Shown here one piece after another: positions 26,665 to 34,814 of a DNA stretch of 36,349 nucleotides. The notes beneath the pieces were generated by a model. The model worked only from the letters and a program-made list of their open reading frames with translations, ran no database searches and was not told where the DNA came from. The position numbers were made by a program, and so were the translations under genes. Position 1 is the first letter of the stretch; each line of letters starts with the position of its first letter. Source of the stretch: an uncultured Synergistales bacterium (GTDB taxonomy: Bacteria; Synergistota; Synergistia; Synergistales; Aminobacteriaceae); assembly GCA_905233645.1 (NCBI GenBank), contig CAJODZ010000014.1, positions 1-36,349 on the forward strand. The letters run 5' to 3'.

Positions 26665-27498
26665 TTAATATGAATTTAAGCAAGCTTTTAAAACATTCAA
26701 TGCCAAAATCGAAGTCGTTACAGCTCCTACACCGCCCGGGACGGGAGTAATGCCTGCAACTTTTCCGGAGACTTTCTCAAAATCAACATCGCCGCATAAT
26801 TTACCGTCAGCGTATGAATTTATTCCTACGTCGATTATTATGCTATGTTCGTTAAAATAATCGCTCGTTAAAAAATTTGATTTGCCCATCGCTGTAATAA
26901 TAATATCGCTGCGCTGGCATATACTTTTTAAATCTTTTGTTTTTGAATGACATAACGTAACTGTTGCGTTTTTCGTCGTGAGCATACTGGCTACGGGACG
27001 GCCAACTACTAAACTGCGGCCAAGAACAGCTACATTTTTCCCGTTCAGGTCGATTTTATAAAAGTCAAGAATTTTCATCGCGGCGGCTGCTGTACAAGGT
27101 GCGTAACCGTCCGGCTCACCTGAAAATAATTTTGCGATATTTTCATAACCCATGCAGTCAATATCTTTATCAGGTTTAATCGTTGCGCGGGCATGTTTAT
27201 CACTCAACTCTTCAGGCAACGGACGAAATAATAATATGCCGTGAATTGCGGGGTCTAAATTTACTTCATCGAATTTTTCGTCAAACTTCTTTTGTGAAAC
27301 ATCAGCCGGTAAATTAAAAATTTTTAAGCTCAAATTTAAATCGCTGAACTTTTTTAAAATACTGCGTTCGTAAGCTAAATCGTTACTTTTCTCACCGACA
27401 CGAATTATCCCTAACGTAGGATTTGAACTCATTTCAACGCGCTTATTAACAAGCTCTTTTAAAATTCCCATTGCAACTTCTGAACCGCTCATTAACAT
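26665..27498 (-). CDS. folD: Methylene-THF dehydrogenase FolD, lacking the cyclohydrolase lysine
   Basis: NAD(P)-dependent 5,10-methylene-THF dehydrogenase fold, about 277 aa. Blocks: PTLGIIRVGEKSNDLAYERSI, HGILLFRPLPEEL, KDIDCMGYENIA, GYAPCTAAAAMKIL, VAVLGRSLVVGRPVASML (Rossmann), and ITPVPGGVGAVTTSIL. In bifunctional FolD the first motif is Y-x-x-x-K, with Lys essential for cyclohydrolase; here it is Y43-E-R-S-I47. The Q of QLPLP is Arg (FRPLP). Dehydrogenase activity is expected and cyclohydrolase is probably lost. Start ATG 27498 (MLMSGSEVAMGILKEL) has AGGAGGC 12 nt upstream. The frame to 27570 would run into the insertion sequence. Confidence 0.92.
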   Translation of the reverse strand: MLMSGSEVAMGILKELVNKRVEMSSNPTLGIIRVGEKSNDLAYERSILKKFSDLNLSLKIFNLPADVSQKKFDEKFDEVNLDPAIHGILLFRPLPEELSDKHARATIKPDKDIDCMGYENIAKLFSGEPDGYAPCTAAAAMKILDFYKIDLNGKNVAVLGRSLVVGRPVASMLTTKNATVTLCHSKTKDLKSICQRSDIIITAMGKSNFLTSDYFNEHSIIIDVGINSYADGKLCGDVDFEKVSGKVAGITPVPGGVGAVTTSILALNVLKACLNSY

Positions 27499-27561
27499 TT
27501 TATACAAATAGCCTCCTATAAATTTAAATCGAGTTAAATTAAAAACATTTAAGCTAGAAAA

Positions 27562-27720
27562 GTGAACCACTCATGACTAAAGCCGCGAGCTTTGAAAGGA
27601 TAAAAATCCTCGTTCAAGAAGTTTGGTTTGCACCCTTATTCTTGCAGGCGTGTTCACTTCGCCCCTAGAGTATAGCCCTTGTAAGGACACAACTTTACTT
27701 TTCATTAAGATGTTTAATGC
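27562..27720 (-). ncRNA. Candidate TnpB guide RNA (omegaRNA/reRNA) region
   Basis: In IS200/IS605 elements the guide RNA overlaps the 3' end of tnpB and runs to the right end. Here the minus strand shows small hairpins (AGGAT-ttt-ATCCT) and ends at GTGGTTCAC. The guide would start in the flanking sequence at about 27561 and downward (TTTTCTAGCTTAAATG, minus strand). Position follows family knowledge; the RNA itself was not modelled. Confidence 0.35.
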
Positions 27721-28872
27721 TCCGTTTATATCGGCATTTAATTTTTGACCTTCAGAGGTTTGATACAAACCTCTATGTATTCTCTTGCCTGAAAATTTAT
27801 ATGTAACTTTATTATTTACATCATGCTTTGGAATTTCGTCCTTATCCCAAAAACTAGCCTTAGACGTATAACTCTCTTCCTGCTCGTGATAATCTATACC
27901 GTAAAATTTACATAGATATTCTAACTTATTCCGCAAATTTCCAAATGGAATATTGACGAAATTTTGGTTATTGACTTTTCCTATGTTGCTATATCTCTTA
28001 AAATCGAAGTTATATCCGCAAATAATCGTACCAATGTTATTTATTAAGCAGTAATTTATGATTATTCTAGCAACTTTAGATATATAGTCATTTACACGGT
28101 TATTACGTTTTCGGGTTATAGCTGTTTGCAGTCTCGTTTGCACCTTGTATTTTTGTTTATCCTTTATGCTTTGTAATCTGGCATTTACTTTGTTGTACCA
28201 CTGATTTACAGATTTTAATTGCCGTCCGTCTATGATAAATGTTTCTCCTGTATTTGTTGCGCAAGTTGCTAAATTATTTATTCCTAAGTCAATTCCTAGT
28301 GCATTCTTATAATTTAACTCACTGTGAAATTCTTTTGCTTCGTATACGTATTGAATTTCAAAGTACCTAGCGTTTGATTTTGGAACAATTTTAATAATTT
28401 TTACATTCTTGCCGTTAAGGATTGGCGGAACACTTATTGTTATTGATTTATGAGTTTTTCCAAAACTACGAGAATACGGAATATTTAAGCGGCCATCTTT
28501 TAAGCTAAAATCTACTATTGTTAATGTTGCAAATCCATCTTTAGGAAGATATCGCGGAAGTTTTACAGGTCGAGAATAACTACCATTTTTCTTCAATTTC
28601 AATAACGCAAAAAATGATTTGAACATTTGCTCCACTTGTTGAATAATTTGTTGCGCAATATGTGTTTGTAAGTTTTTATAATTCATGCTGTTTTTCTTCA
28701 ACAAATTCCAGTTTTCGTAATAGTTCAAATATTTCTTCTCTGTAAAATAGTATTGCCTAACGTTATATATTGCCTCGTTGGCTAGATTTTTTGCTATATG
28801 CGATAAATTTTTTAAGGTTTTGTAATCCTTCTTAGACGATAACTTTACTTGATGTTTTAGCGTTAAATACAT
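27577..28872 (-). CDS. tnpB: TnpB nuclease with relocated catalytic glutamate
   Basis: RNA-guided nuclease of IS200/IS605-type elements, 431 aa, AAAGGAGGTGA upstream. RuvC I: GID195LGINNLAT. At the RuvC II position, where most TnpBs have a Glu (I-x-I-E-x-L), it reads GTIICGYNFDFKR, with no Glu. About 46 residues on, HEQEESYTSKASF (E330, E332, E333) supplies an alternative Glu, as described for Fanzors and related TnpBs. RuvC III: NAD381INGALNIL. No zinc-ribbon cysteines lie between RuvC II and III; KFSGKRIHRGLYQTSEG replaces them. The first about 185 residues hold the WED/REC-type region. Appears intact. Confidence 0.88.
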   Translation of the reverse strand: MYLTLKHQVKLSSKKDYKTLKNLSHIAKNLANEAIYNVRQYYFTEKKYLNYYENWNLLKKNSMNYKNLQTHIAQQIIQQVEQMFKSFFALLKLKKNGSYSRPVKLPRYLPKDGFATLTIVDFSLKDGRLNIPYSRSFGKTHKSITISVPPILNGKNVKIIKIVPKSNARYFEIQYVYEAKEFHSELNYKNALGIDLGINNLATCATNTGETFIIDGRQLKSVNQWYNKVNARLQSIKDKQKYKVQTRLQTAITRKRNNRVNDYISKVARIIINYCLINNIGTIICGYNFDFKRYSNIGKVNNQNFVNIPFGNLRNKLEYLCKFYGIDYHEQEESYTSKASFWDKDEIPKHDVNNKVTYKFSGKRIHRGLYQTSEGQKLNADINGALNILMKSKVVSLQGLYSRGEVNTPARIRVQTKLLERGFLSFQSSRL

Positions 28873-28914
28873 ACTTTCACCTCCTTTTATACTATTTTAT
28901 AATAATTATATATT

Positions 28915-28968
28915 TTGTGACCGCCTAACTCATAATTAAAATTACGAGTGTGCGGCGGCTATTTTTTC
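28915..28968 (+). terminator. Large GC-rich hairpin with T6 upstream of fhs
   Basis: CCGCC (28921-28925) pairs with GGCGG (28953-28957), and inside it ACTC-TAAT pairs with ATTA-GAGT around AAA. CTATTTTTTC follows on the plus strand. It has terminator form for a plus-strand transcript, yet no plus-strand gene lies upstream. It may be an end structure of the insertion, an attenuator of fhs, or an old terminator. Confidence 0.5.
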
Positions 28969-29035
28969 AAGTTATGTATTATATTATGCACAGGTTTTAA
29001 TTTTAAAAGCCTAATTTTAAAGGGGAGTGTTTATT

Positions 29036-30706
29036 ATTTACAAATCTGATATTGAAATTGCACAATCAGTTACTCCTAAACCCATAACTGAGATAGCAAA
29101 CTCACTCGGCATTCAAGAAGACGAACTCGAATTATACGGACGTTATAAAGCTAAATTATCGCCAAAATTATTTAAACGCCTTGAGAATAAACCTGACGGT
29201 AAATTGATTTTAGTTACAGCCATTACTCCAACACCGGCAGGCGAAGGCAAAACAACGGTTAGTGTAGGCTTAACAGACGGATTAAACAAAATCGGTAAAA
29301 AAGCAGCAGTCGCGTTACGTGAGCCGTCATTAGGCCCCAGCTTCGGATTAAAAGGCGGTGCGGCTGGAGGCGGTTACTCACAAGTAATCCCAATGGAAGA
29401 CATAAATTTACATTTTACGGGCGATATTCATGCTATTACGACGGCTCATAATTTATGCGCGGCCATGCTTGATAATCACATTCAGCAGGGAAATGAATTA
29501 AATATTGACCCGCGCAAAATTGTTTTCAGGCGTGTAATGGATTTAAACGAACGCGCTTTAAGAAATATTATTATCGGTCTTGGCGGCACGGCTAATGGTG
29601 TTCCTCGTGAAAGCGGATTTGATATTACAGTAGCGTCTGAGGTCATGGCTATTTTGTGTCTTGCAAATAATTTAGCTGATTTGAAAGAACGTCTCGGCAA
29701 AATTATTTTGGCTTACACTTACGATAATAAACCAGTGACAGCAAAAGATATTCAAGCGTCAGGAGCAATGGCAGCATTATTAAAGGACGCTATCAAACCC
29801 AATCTTGTGCAAACTCTTGAACATTCTCCGGCATTCATTCACGGCGGGCCTTTTGCGAATATTGCTCACGGTTGTAACAGCGTTCAAGCTACAAAATTAG
29901 GGCTTAAGCTAAATGATTATCTCGTAACTGAGGCTGGCTTCGGTGCTGATTTAGGCGGTGAGAAATTTTTAGATATCAAATGCCGTTCAGCGAATTTAAA
30001 ACCTTCAGCTGTTGTCGTTGTTGCTACGATAAGAGCTTTGAAAATGCACGGCGGCTTGAAAAAGACGGAATTAACCAACGAAGATTTAAATGCTCTCGAA
30101 AAAGGTTTGCCGAACTTATTTAAACACATCGAAAATATAAAAGGCTTCGGGCTTCCTGTTGTTGTTGCGATAAATAATTTCCCAACGGACACAGAAAACG
30201 AAGTTAAATTTTTACAGGACGCTTGCGAAAAAATTAACGTTCCTTGCGCGTTAGCTGAGGTTTGGGCAAAAGGCGGCGAGGGCGGAAAATTATTAGCTGA
30301 AAAAGTCGTAAAGGCTTGCGAAGAAAAATCAGACTTCAAATTCACGTACGACCAAAATCAATCGCCCGAAGAGAAGATTTTAACGATTGCTCAAAAAATT
30401 TACGGTGCTAGCGGTGTTGATTATTCTCCTGCGGCGTTAAAAGATTTACAGCGCGTTCACGATTTAGGCTATGACAAATTATTAGTGTGCATGGCCAAGA
30501 CACAATACTCGCTCTCGGATAATCCTGATTTAATTTGCCGTCCTGAAAAATTCAGAGTGTTAGTTCGTGAGATTAGAATTTCTGCTGGAGCTGGCTTTAT
30601 TGTTGCTATAACCGGAAATATTATGACAATGCCCGGACTTCCTAAAAAACCTGCTGCTTTAAACATTGATGTTGACGACGATGGAAAAATTACAGGACTT
30701 TTTTAA
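29036..30706 (+). CDS. fhs: Formate--tetrahydrofolate ligase
   Basis: ATP-dependent ligase making 10-formyl-THF from formate. [18 protein letters not shown] is the usual N-terminus, [20 protein letters not shown] the ATP-binding loop, [19 protein letters not shown] and [14 protein letters not shown] the substrate blocks, and [16 protein letters not shown] a further signature. Length about 556 aa. No ATG is available: AAGGGGAG (29020-29027) overlaps a GTG at 29027, too close to use. The codons at 29033 and 29036 are ATT, at 5 and 8 nt spacing. 29036 gives the family's usual length, so an AUU start is proposed. fchA overlaps its end by 26 nt. Confidence 0.93.
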   Translation: MYKSDIEIAQSVTPKPITEIANSLGIQEDELELYGRYKAKLSPKLFKRLENKPDGKLILVTAITPTPAGEGKTTVSVGLTDGLNKIGKKAAVALREPSLGPSFGLKGGAAGGGYSQVIPMEDINLHFTGDIHAITTAHNLCAAMLDNHIQQGNELNIDPRKIVFRRVMDLNERALRNIIIGLGGTANGVPRESGFDITVASEVMAILCLANNLADLKERLGKIILAYTYDNKPVTAKDIQASGAMAALLKDAIKPNLVQTLEHSPAFIHGGPFANIAHGCNSVQATKLGLKLNDYLVTEAGFGADLGGEKFLDIKCRSANLKPSAVVVVATIRALKMHGGLKKTELTNEDLNALEKGLPNLFKHIENIKGFGLPVVVAINNFPTDTENEVKFLQDACEKINVPCALAEVWAKGGEGGKLLAEKVVKACEEKSDFKFTYDQNQSPEEKILTIAQKIYGASGVDYSPAALKDLQRVHDLGYDKLLVCMAKTQYSLSDNPDLICRPEKFRVLVREIRISAGAGFIVAITGNIMTMPGLPKKPAALNIDVDDDGKITGLF

Positions 30707-31262
30707 TTTAACGCTCGGCGAATTTTTAAATCAGCTTGCTTCGGGGTCTCCAACTCCAGGCGGAGGGAGTACGGCGGCTTTAACGGGTGCAATGGCAGCG
30801 TCCTTAATTTCAATGGTGTGTAATTTAACGATTGGCCGTGAAAAATACGCTCAATATGAAAAAGAAGTTACAGACGCGCGCGACAAAGCTGTAAAACTTA
30901 TGGAAAATTTAAAGCAGTGCGCAATCGATGACATTAACGAATATAACAACGTCATGGTCTGTTTTAAATTGCCTAAATCTGAAGAACGCACGCAGAAAAT
31001 TCAAGACGCTTATAAAAATGCAATCGTTCCGCCCAAAAATACGGTTTTGAATTGCATTGAAGTCATTGACATTGCTAAAAGTATTACCGATAAAGTCAAC
31101 AAAAACGCTTTAAGCGATTTATATTCGGCAATGTTTTTAGCGCGTTGTGCTGTTTTATGCGCTGATGAAAATATAAATATAAATTTACGCGCGATTAAAG
31201 ACGACGACTTTGTAAGCCTTGAAACAGTTTGGGCTAAAGTTCATAAGGACAAAGCTTTTTAA
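30681..31262 (+). CDS. fchA: Methenyl-THF cyclohydrolase FchA (formiminotransferase-cyclodeaminase family)
   Basis: About 193 aa helical protein. [37 protein letters not shown] is the cyclodeaminase/cyclohydrolase signature, with the P-x-P-G-G-G-S motif, followed by [16 protein letters not shown]. It interconverts 5,10-methenyl-THF and 10-formyl-THF (or deaminates formimino-THF). ATG 30681 lies inside the end of fhs (26-nt overlap), so coupled translation is likely. Next to fhs and paired with a cyclohydrolase-defective folD, the cyclohydrolase role is the better reading. Confidence 0.88.
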   Translation: MEKLQDFFNLTLGEFLNQLASGSPTPGGGSTAALTGAMAASLISMVCNLTIGREKYAQYEKEVTDARDKAVKLMENLKQCAIDDINEYNNVMVCFKLPKSEERTQKIQDAYKNAIVPPKNTVLNCIEVIDIAKSITDKVNKNALSDLYSAMFLARCAVLCADENININLRAIKDDDFVSLETVWAKVHKDKAF

Positions 31263-31265
31263 ATC

Positions 31266-31742
31266 ATGATTGCATTCAGCATTGGCTCAAATTTAGGGAA
31301 CAGGTTACAGAATTTAAGAGACGCTGTAAATAATTTGAGTTCAGCCGGTAAAATTCTTGCCCTAAGTAATGTTTATGAGACAGAAGCTTGGGGCGGAATT
31401 GCTCAACCTGATTATTTAAACGCCTGCTTAATCGCTAATATCAATAAAACGCCTCTTGAACTTTTAAAATTTGTTAAAGACTTAGAGATTAAATTGGGGC
31501 GCGTTCCTTCTGTGAGGTGGGGTGCGCGTAAAATCGACATCGACATAATTTTTTACGATGACGAAATTATAAACACCCCTGATTTAAAAATTCCGCATGA
31601 AAATTTACATAATAGAGCGTTCGTTTTAATCCCGTTAAATGAGATTTTGCCCGATTACGTTCATCCAGTGTTAAAAATTCCTGTGAGAGATTTAGCTAAA
31701 AACTTTGCTCACGAAAATTTATTAAGGATTACGAGTTTATAA
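31266..31742 (+). CDS. folK: 6-hydroxymethyl-7,8-dihydropterin pyrophosphokinase (HPPK)
   Basis: 158-aa FolK, which transfers pyrophosphate from ATP to 6-hydroxymethyl-dihydropterin in folate synthesis. FSIGSNLGNRLQNLRDAV, NVYETEAWGGIAQPDYLNA, LGRVPSVRWGARKIDIDIIFYDD (the R-W-G-x-R-x-x-D-x-D-(I/L) catalytic block) and IPHENLHNRAFVLIPL are all present. It starts 3 nt after fchA, giving a compact fhs-fchA-folK run. Confidence 0.95.
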   Translation: MIAFSIGSNLGNRLQNLRDAVNNLSSAGKILALSNVYETEAWGGIAQPDYLNACLIANINKTPLELLKFVKDLEIKLGRVPSVRWGARKIDIDIIFYDDEIINTPDLKIPHENLHNRAFVLIPLNEILPDYVHPVLKIPVRDLAKNFAHENLLRITSL

Positions 31743-31744
31743 AG

Positions 31745-32290
31745 CTAGTCCCATTTATCATATTTATAAATTAACTGTACAGGTCTGTCACTCATTGCGC
31801 TTGCTGGAAATCTCTTTGTTGCTTCGGGATTGTAAGTGAGCGTAATTGTTGTGTAGCGGTCGGGTGTCCAAACATTTTTTAACATGATTTTTCCGGCTAC
31901 ACGTGTATTAGCGATTGGTGTTTCGTGTCCTGAACCGTAAGTTGCGTTATAAGCCATTTGCAAGCGTGTATATAAATTTTGGTCTGTGGCTGCGTTATTT
32001 GAACTTTGAATGTATACGGCCTTTGATTTTAAACCCTTCTTTTTGTGAAAGCCGAATAAAAATCTAGCCGGAAAGCCCTCAAAAAATCCCTCCATTGATA
32101 AAGTATCTTGGCGCGGTGTTAAAACTTTTGCTCCGCTGTTAGTCATACGTTTTTGAGTTCTTGCGAAAGAGTGTCCAAAAGGCAAAGACATAAAAGCGTC
32201 GGCACTGTTAGGTAAATTTGCGGCGTGTGCCTGAGTTAAAATTAGTGCGATTAAAATCAGCGTGAATAAAAATTTTTTAGTGATATGCAT
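31745..32290 (-). CDS. Exported small protein, unknown
   Basis: A 181-aa protein not matched to a family. The signal peptide MHITKKFLFTLILIALILTQAHAA is cut probably after AHA. The mature part begins NLPNSADAFMSLPFGHSFARTQKRM and has a mixed alpha/beta look with repeated Phe/Arg (FFEGFPARFLFGFHKKKGLKS; TTITLTYNPEATKRFPAS). It has no cysteines and no obvious motif, so a soluble periplasmic or surface domain is likely. Convergent with folK (2-nt gap) and divergent from the sirC-like gene. Confidence 0.75.
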   Translation of the reverse strand: MHITKKFLFTLILIALILTQAHAANLPNSADAFMSLPFGHSFARTQKRMTNSGAKVLTPRQDTLSMEGFFEGFPARFLFGFHKKKGLKSKAVYIQSSNNAATDQNLYTRLQMAYNATYGSGHETPIANTRVAGKIMLKNVWTPDRYTTITLTYNPEATKRFPASAMSDRPVQLIYKYDKWD

Positions 32291-32320
32291 TTTTAAAATA
32301 ACCCTCCAAAATTCAACGCT

Positions 32321-32326
32321 TATAAT
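32321..32326 (+). promoter_or_regulatory. TATAAT -10-like element 11 nt before the sirC-like start
   Basis: Perfect TATAAT. Transcription from it would begin about 7 nt downstream, at or within 5 nt of ATG 32338, giving a near-leaderless message. No convincing -35 box is visible. Confidence 0.3.
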
Positions 32327-32337
32327 ATCAAATTAAC

Positions 32338-32877
32338 ATGAACGAAAATATAAAAACTTCCAGCAGTGTCAAACGAGATATTTTATTAGAGCGTCGAAAA
32401 TCAAAAATAATTCGTCCTCCGTTATTCCCGTTGTTTATAGATTTGGAGCATAAAAATATTTTAATCATCGGCGGCGGAAAAATTGCTTTAAGACGTTGCG
32501 GAACGCTTTTAAAGTGCGGAGCTGTTGTAAAAATTATTAGTCCGGAATTTTGCGAAGGATTTTTAAATTTGAAGAGCGACAATTTAACTTTGATAAAACG
32601 CGAATTTTTATTTGATGATTTAACAAGCGAATATGAATTTGTAATTGCCGCAACGAATAATCACGAGTTAAATTTAAAAATTAAGGAACACGCGAAAAAT
32701 TTAAATATTCTTGTGAATTTAGTTGATGACGCGAGCGAATGTGATTTTTATTTTCCGGCTATGATAAATTATGAAAATATATCAATAACGATTTCAAGCG
32801 CAGGACTTGACATAAAAAACACTCATAAAATCGCAAACATAATCCGTGAAAATTTAAAAGACTGGCTTAAAAATTAA
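32338..32877 (+). CDS. sirC: Precorrin-2 dehydrogenase (SirC/Met8-type)
   Basis: NAD-dependent enzyme oxidising precorrin-2 to sirohydrochlorin in siroheme/cobalamin synthesis. PLFPLFIDLEHKNILIIGGGKIALRRCGTLLKCGAVVKIISPEF is the Rossmann GGGxxAxRR-type signature, and VIAATNNHELNLKIKEHAKN and LVNLVDDASECDFYFPAMI are conserved. It is 179 aa and stands alone without the CysG methyltransferase half. An N-terminal extension of about 30 residues (MNENIKTSSSVKRDILLERR) is charged and unusual. No Shine-Dalgarno sequence precedes ATG 32338. Its other pathway genes are not in the window. Confidence 0.85.
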   Translation: MNENIKTSSSVKRDILLERRKSKIIRPPLFPLFIDLEHKNILIIGGGKIALRRCGTLLKCGAVVKIISPEFCEGFLNLKSDNLTLIKREFLFDDLTSEYEFVIAATNNHELNLKIKEHAKNLNILVNLVDDASECDFYFPAMINYENISITISSAGLDIKNTHKIANIIRENLKDWLKN

Positions 32878-32886
32878 ATTTGAAAA

Positions 32887-32962
32887 TGGCGCGCCCGATG
32901 AGATTTGAACTCACGGCCTTCAGCTCCGGAGGCTAACGCTCTATCCACTGAGCTACGGGCGC
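32887..32962 (-). tRNA. trnR: tRNA-Arg (anticodon CCG)
   Basis: GCGCCCG (32956-32962) pairs with CGGGCGC; discriminator G, encoded CCA at 32887-32889. D-arm GCTCAGTGGATAGAGC, anticodon stem TTAGC/GCTGA with loop CTCCGGA, T-loop TTCAAAT. Complete, 76 nt including CCA. Confidence 0.97.
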
Positions 32963-33060
32963 AAATTCTGAAAAGCCAACGAATTATAACACGATAAACA
33001 AACAAAAAATCCCCTGACATAAATCAAGGGACTATGAAAATTTCCGACACTTTAAAAATT

Positions 33061-33360
33061 TTATAAAATTTCGTCAAGCCATTTGAACGCCTCGACAGCG
33101 TCATAATTTCCGGCATGAGGTTTTAACCAGGCGAAGCCGAAATTTAAATTTTTGATGTTCTTGTTATTTAAAAGCTCGTGATAAAAAACTGTCTCAAGTG
33201 CAAACGATGAATCCCTGTCTTTCATTCCCCAGCGTACGTACCAATAAGGAGCGGTGTTCACGTTATTTTCAAATGTTAAATAATCAAACGGGGATGTTAA
33301 TTTAATCTGGAACGCTAAATTTTTTCCGGCCTCTGTTTTCATATATTCGTCCCAGTCCAA
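33061..33360 (-). pseudogene. C-terminal part of the tannase-type esterase, after the frameshift
   Basis: Continues the esterase at 33339-34514 in another frame: LDWDEYMKTEAGKNLAFQ, then TAPYWYVRWGMKDRDSSFALET and NFGFAWLKPHAGNYDAVEAF. In tannase-type alpha/beta hydrolases these hold the acidic residue (D-R-D-x-S) and the His (PHAGNYD) of the triad. The first residue is a TTG, with no credible ribosome site for separate translation. The overlap is CTTTGG; one more T joins the two frames as YEQLLDWDEYM. Confidence 0.75.
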
Positions 33361-34514
33361 AGTTGTTCGTAATCGTAAGCGTATGAGCCGTCATCGTTTA
33401 AGACAAGCCAATTATTTTCGTGCCAGTCTGAATTTAAGATATCAGCGCGCATTTTCTCAACGCCTAATTCTTTTATCGTTAATTCAATCTCTTTACGCAT
33501 TAACGCAATAATTTCGCCTTCGAGATTTTCAGCCGTTAAAAAAGTTCCGTCAGCGCGTTTGAGCTTTAAATTATTAACGTAATCAATATAATTCGCTTTT
33601 AATGCGTCTGATTTAGTCATAATGTCTTTTTCATCAGCACCGGCGTTTGAATACTCTAAATTGCCATTTTTAAAAAGTTCTTTGCGTGTTGAATTATAAG
33701 TGAACTCGTAAGCAGCGTCCGCGTGTCCTAAATCAGTTATCGGGCAATAAGCCATAGCAGCAAAAATTTCGTCGCCAATCTCAGGATTATTTATAAAATT
33801 CCCGTTGTCATCTTGTGAAATTCCAGCCGCTCCGATTTCAAATAGATATTTATAAAAATCCGGACTGTTACCGCTAGCGGCTATTAAACTTGTCATAGCT
33901 CCGCCGCCTGATGTCCCGTTAGCGATTATTTTATTTGTGTCAGCATTTTTCAAAAAATCCTTGTTCGCGCGTAAATATCTTATTGCTGCTTTTGTATCAA
34001 CGGCTGTTGCCGGCGAATGACCTAAATATTTTCCGTCTGTTGCGCCATTATTACGACTTCTTGCTCCGTAAGAGACGACTATAAAACCACGTTTCAAAGC
34101 CATTGCGCTAAATTGTTCACGGCCTTTAGGTGTCATTGATTTTGTGTCGATATCAGTCAAATAATTAACGCCGTCTTTAATTGCAACTCCTGTTTTATCG
34201 TCAACTGTCAAAGCATAAGCGTCGAGCATCCAACCGCCATTATTTATAACAAACAAAACCGGTGCTTTATCTTTGACGTTTTCAGGGATATAAATATTTA
34301 TCAACTGGTCTTCCGGACGATTAGGTTTTGCAACGTACGGAGCAACATAATATTCAACATTTAAAGGGTTACCGTCGATTAAAGGCGTGATAATTTTTTT
34401 CGTAGCTTCGCCATTTTCGAGAGCCTTTTTTAAATCAATTTCAGCCCCGTAACAAACAGACGCACTGAATAACGCTAAAACAAAACTTAAAACTAACAAC
34501 GCAGACTTTTTCAT
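33339..34514 (-). pseudogene. Tannase/feruloyl-esterase-type alpha/beta hydrolase, N-terminal part before a frameshift
   Basis: Signal peptide MKKSALLVLSFVLALFSASVCYGAE, then an esterase domain. APVLFVINNGGWM is the oxyanion-hole strand, GFIVVSYGARSRNN and TAVDTKAAIRYLRANKDF are typical, and ANGTSGGGAMTSLIAASGNSP has the nucleophile Ser202 (G-x-S-x-G). FAAMAYCPITDLGHADAAYE is a strong tannase-like block. The frame ends YDYEQLWTGTNI and stops; the Asp and His of the triad are in the next frame. If the break is real, this product has the nucleophile but no Asp or His and should be inactive. Likely substrate is a plant phenolic ester (inference). Exported. Confidence 0.8.
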
Positions 34515-34600
34515 GACAATACCTCCAAATAAATTTAATATTCAAAAATATTAGCATTGCTTTTTCACGGGGATTTAAGCCAAACGACGCAACTTTTTAT

Positions 34601-34800
34601 AGCTAACACGTTTAAAAAGTATCATTAAAACTTTTTTAACACGCCTAAAAAAATTTAACACTTTGTTTCAAACTCGATATGCTTTTAAAATATGCGGCTC
34701 TTAAATTTTTGAAAGATTTTTTGTAGTGGTAAACGTAGTTGCAAAAAATACAGTCCCTCGAAAATTCAAAGGACTGTTTTAAAATTAAATTTATTATATC
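34601..34800 (-). repeat. Terminator-linked intergenic repeat, copy C
   Basis: Read on the minus strand: GATATAATAAATTT lead-in, hairpin ACAGTCC/GGGACTGT (34750-34779) with T6, invariant CTACGTTTACCACTAC, CCGCATA, GCATATCGA, AACAAAGTGTTAAAT, AGGCGTGTT, and a GTGTTAGCT-like tail that also matches copy A. Copies A and C are nearly identical in the lead-in and the tail. The hairpin follows the GT8 stop by about 35 nt. It fills the 300-nt gap between GT8 and the esterase gene. Confidence 0.8.
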
Positions 34801-34814
34801 AAAGTTGCCTTAAC

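Larger units (their letters stand above)
27562..28900 (-). mobile_element. TnpB-only IS200/IS605-type element
   Basis: Consists of tnpB alone, with no TnpA transposase in the window. The right end is inferred just past the tnpB stop, where the minus strand reads CTCGCGGCTTTAGTCATGAG then TGGTTCAC near 27562, resembling IS1341-type right ends. The left end is uncertain and placed in the A/T-rich run upstream of tnpB. It separates folD from the divergent fhs and lies about 65 bp before the folD start, so it may have altered the folD promoter. Confidence 0.65.

Noticed and set aside
27499-27570. N-terminal extension of FolD (MVHFSSLNVF onward)
   Set aside because: It is read from the insertion's right end and flank, has no homology to FolD, and lies before the AGGAGGC and ATG 27498.
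27577-28872. Cas12-type CRISPR effector
   Set aside because: Length of 431 aa, transposon-like right end and no nearby CRISPR repeats fit TnpB.
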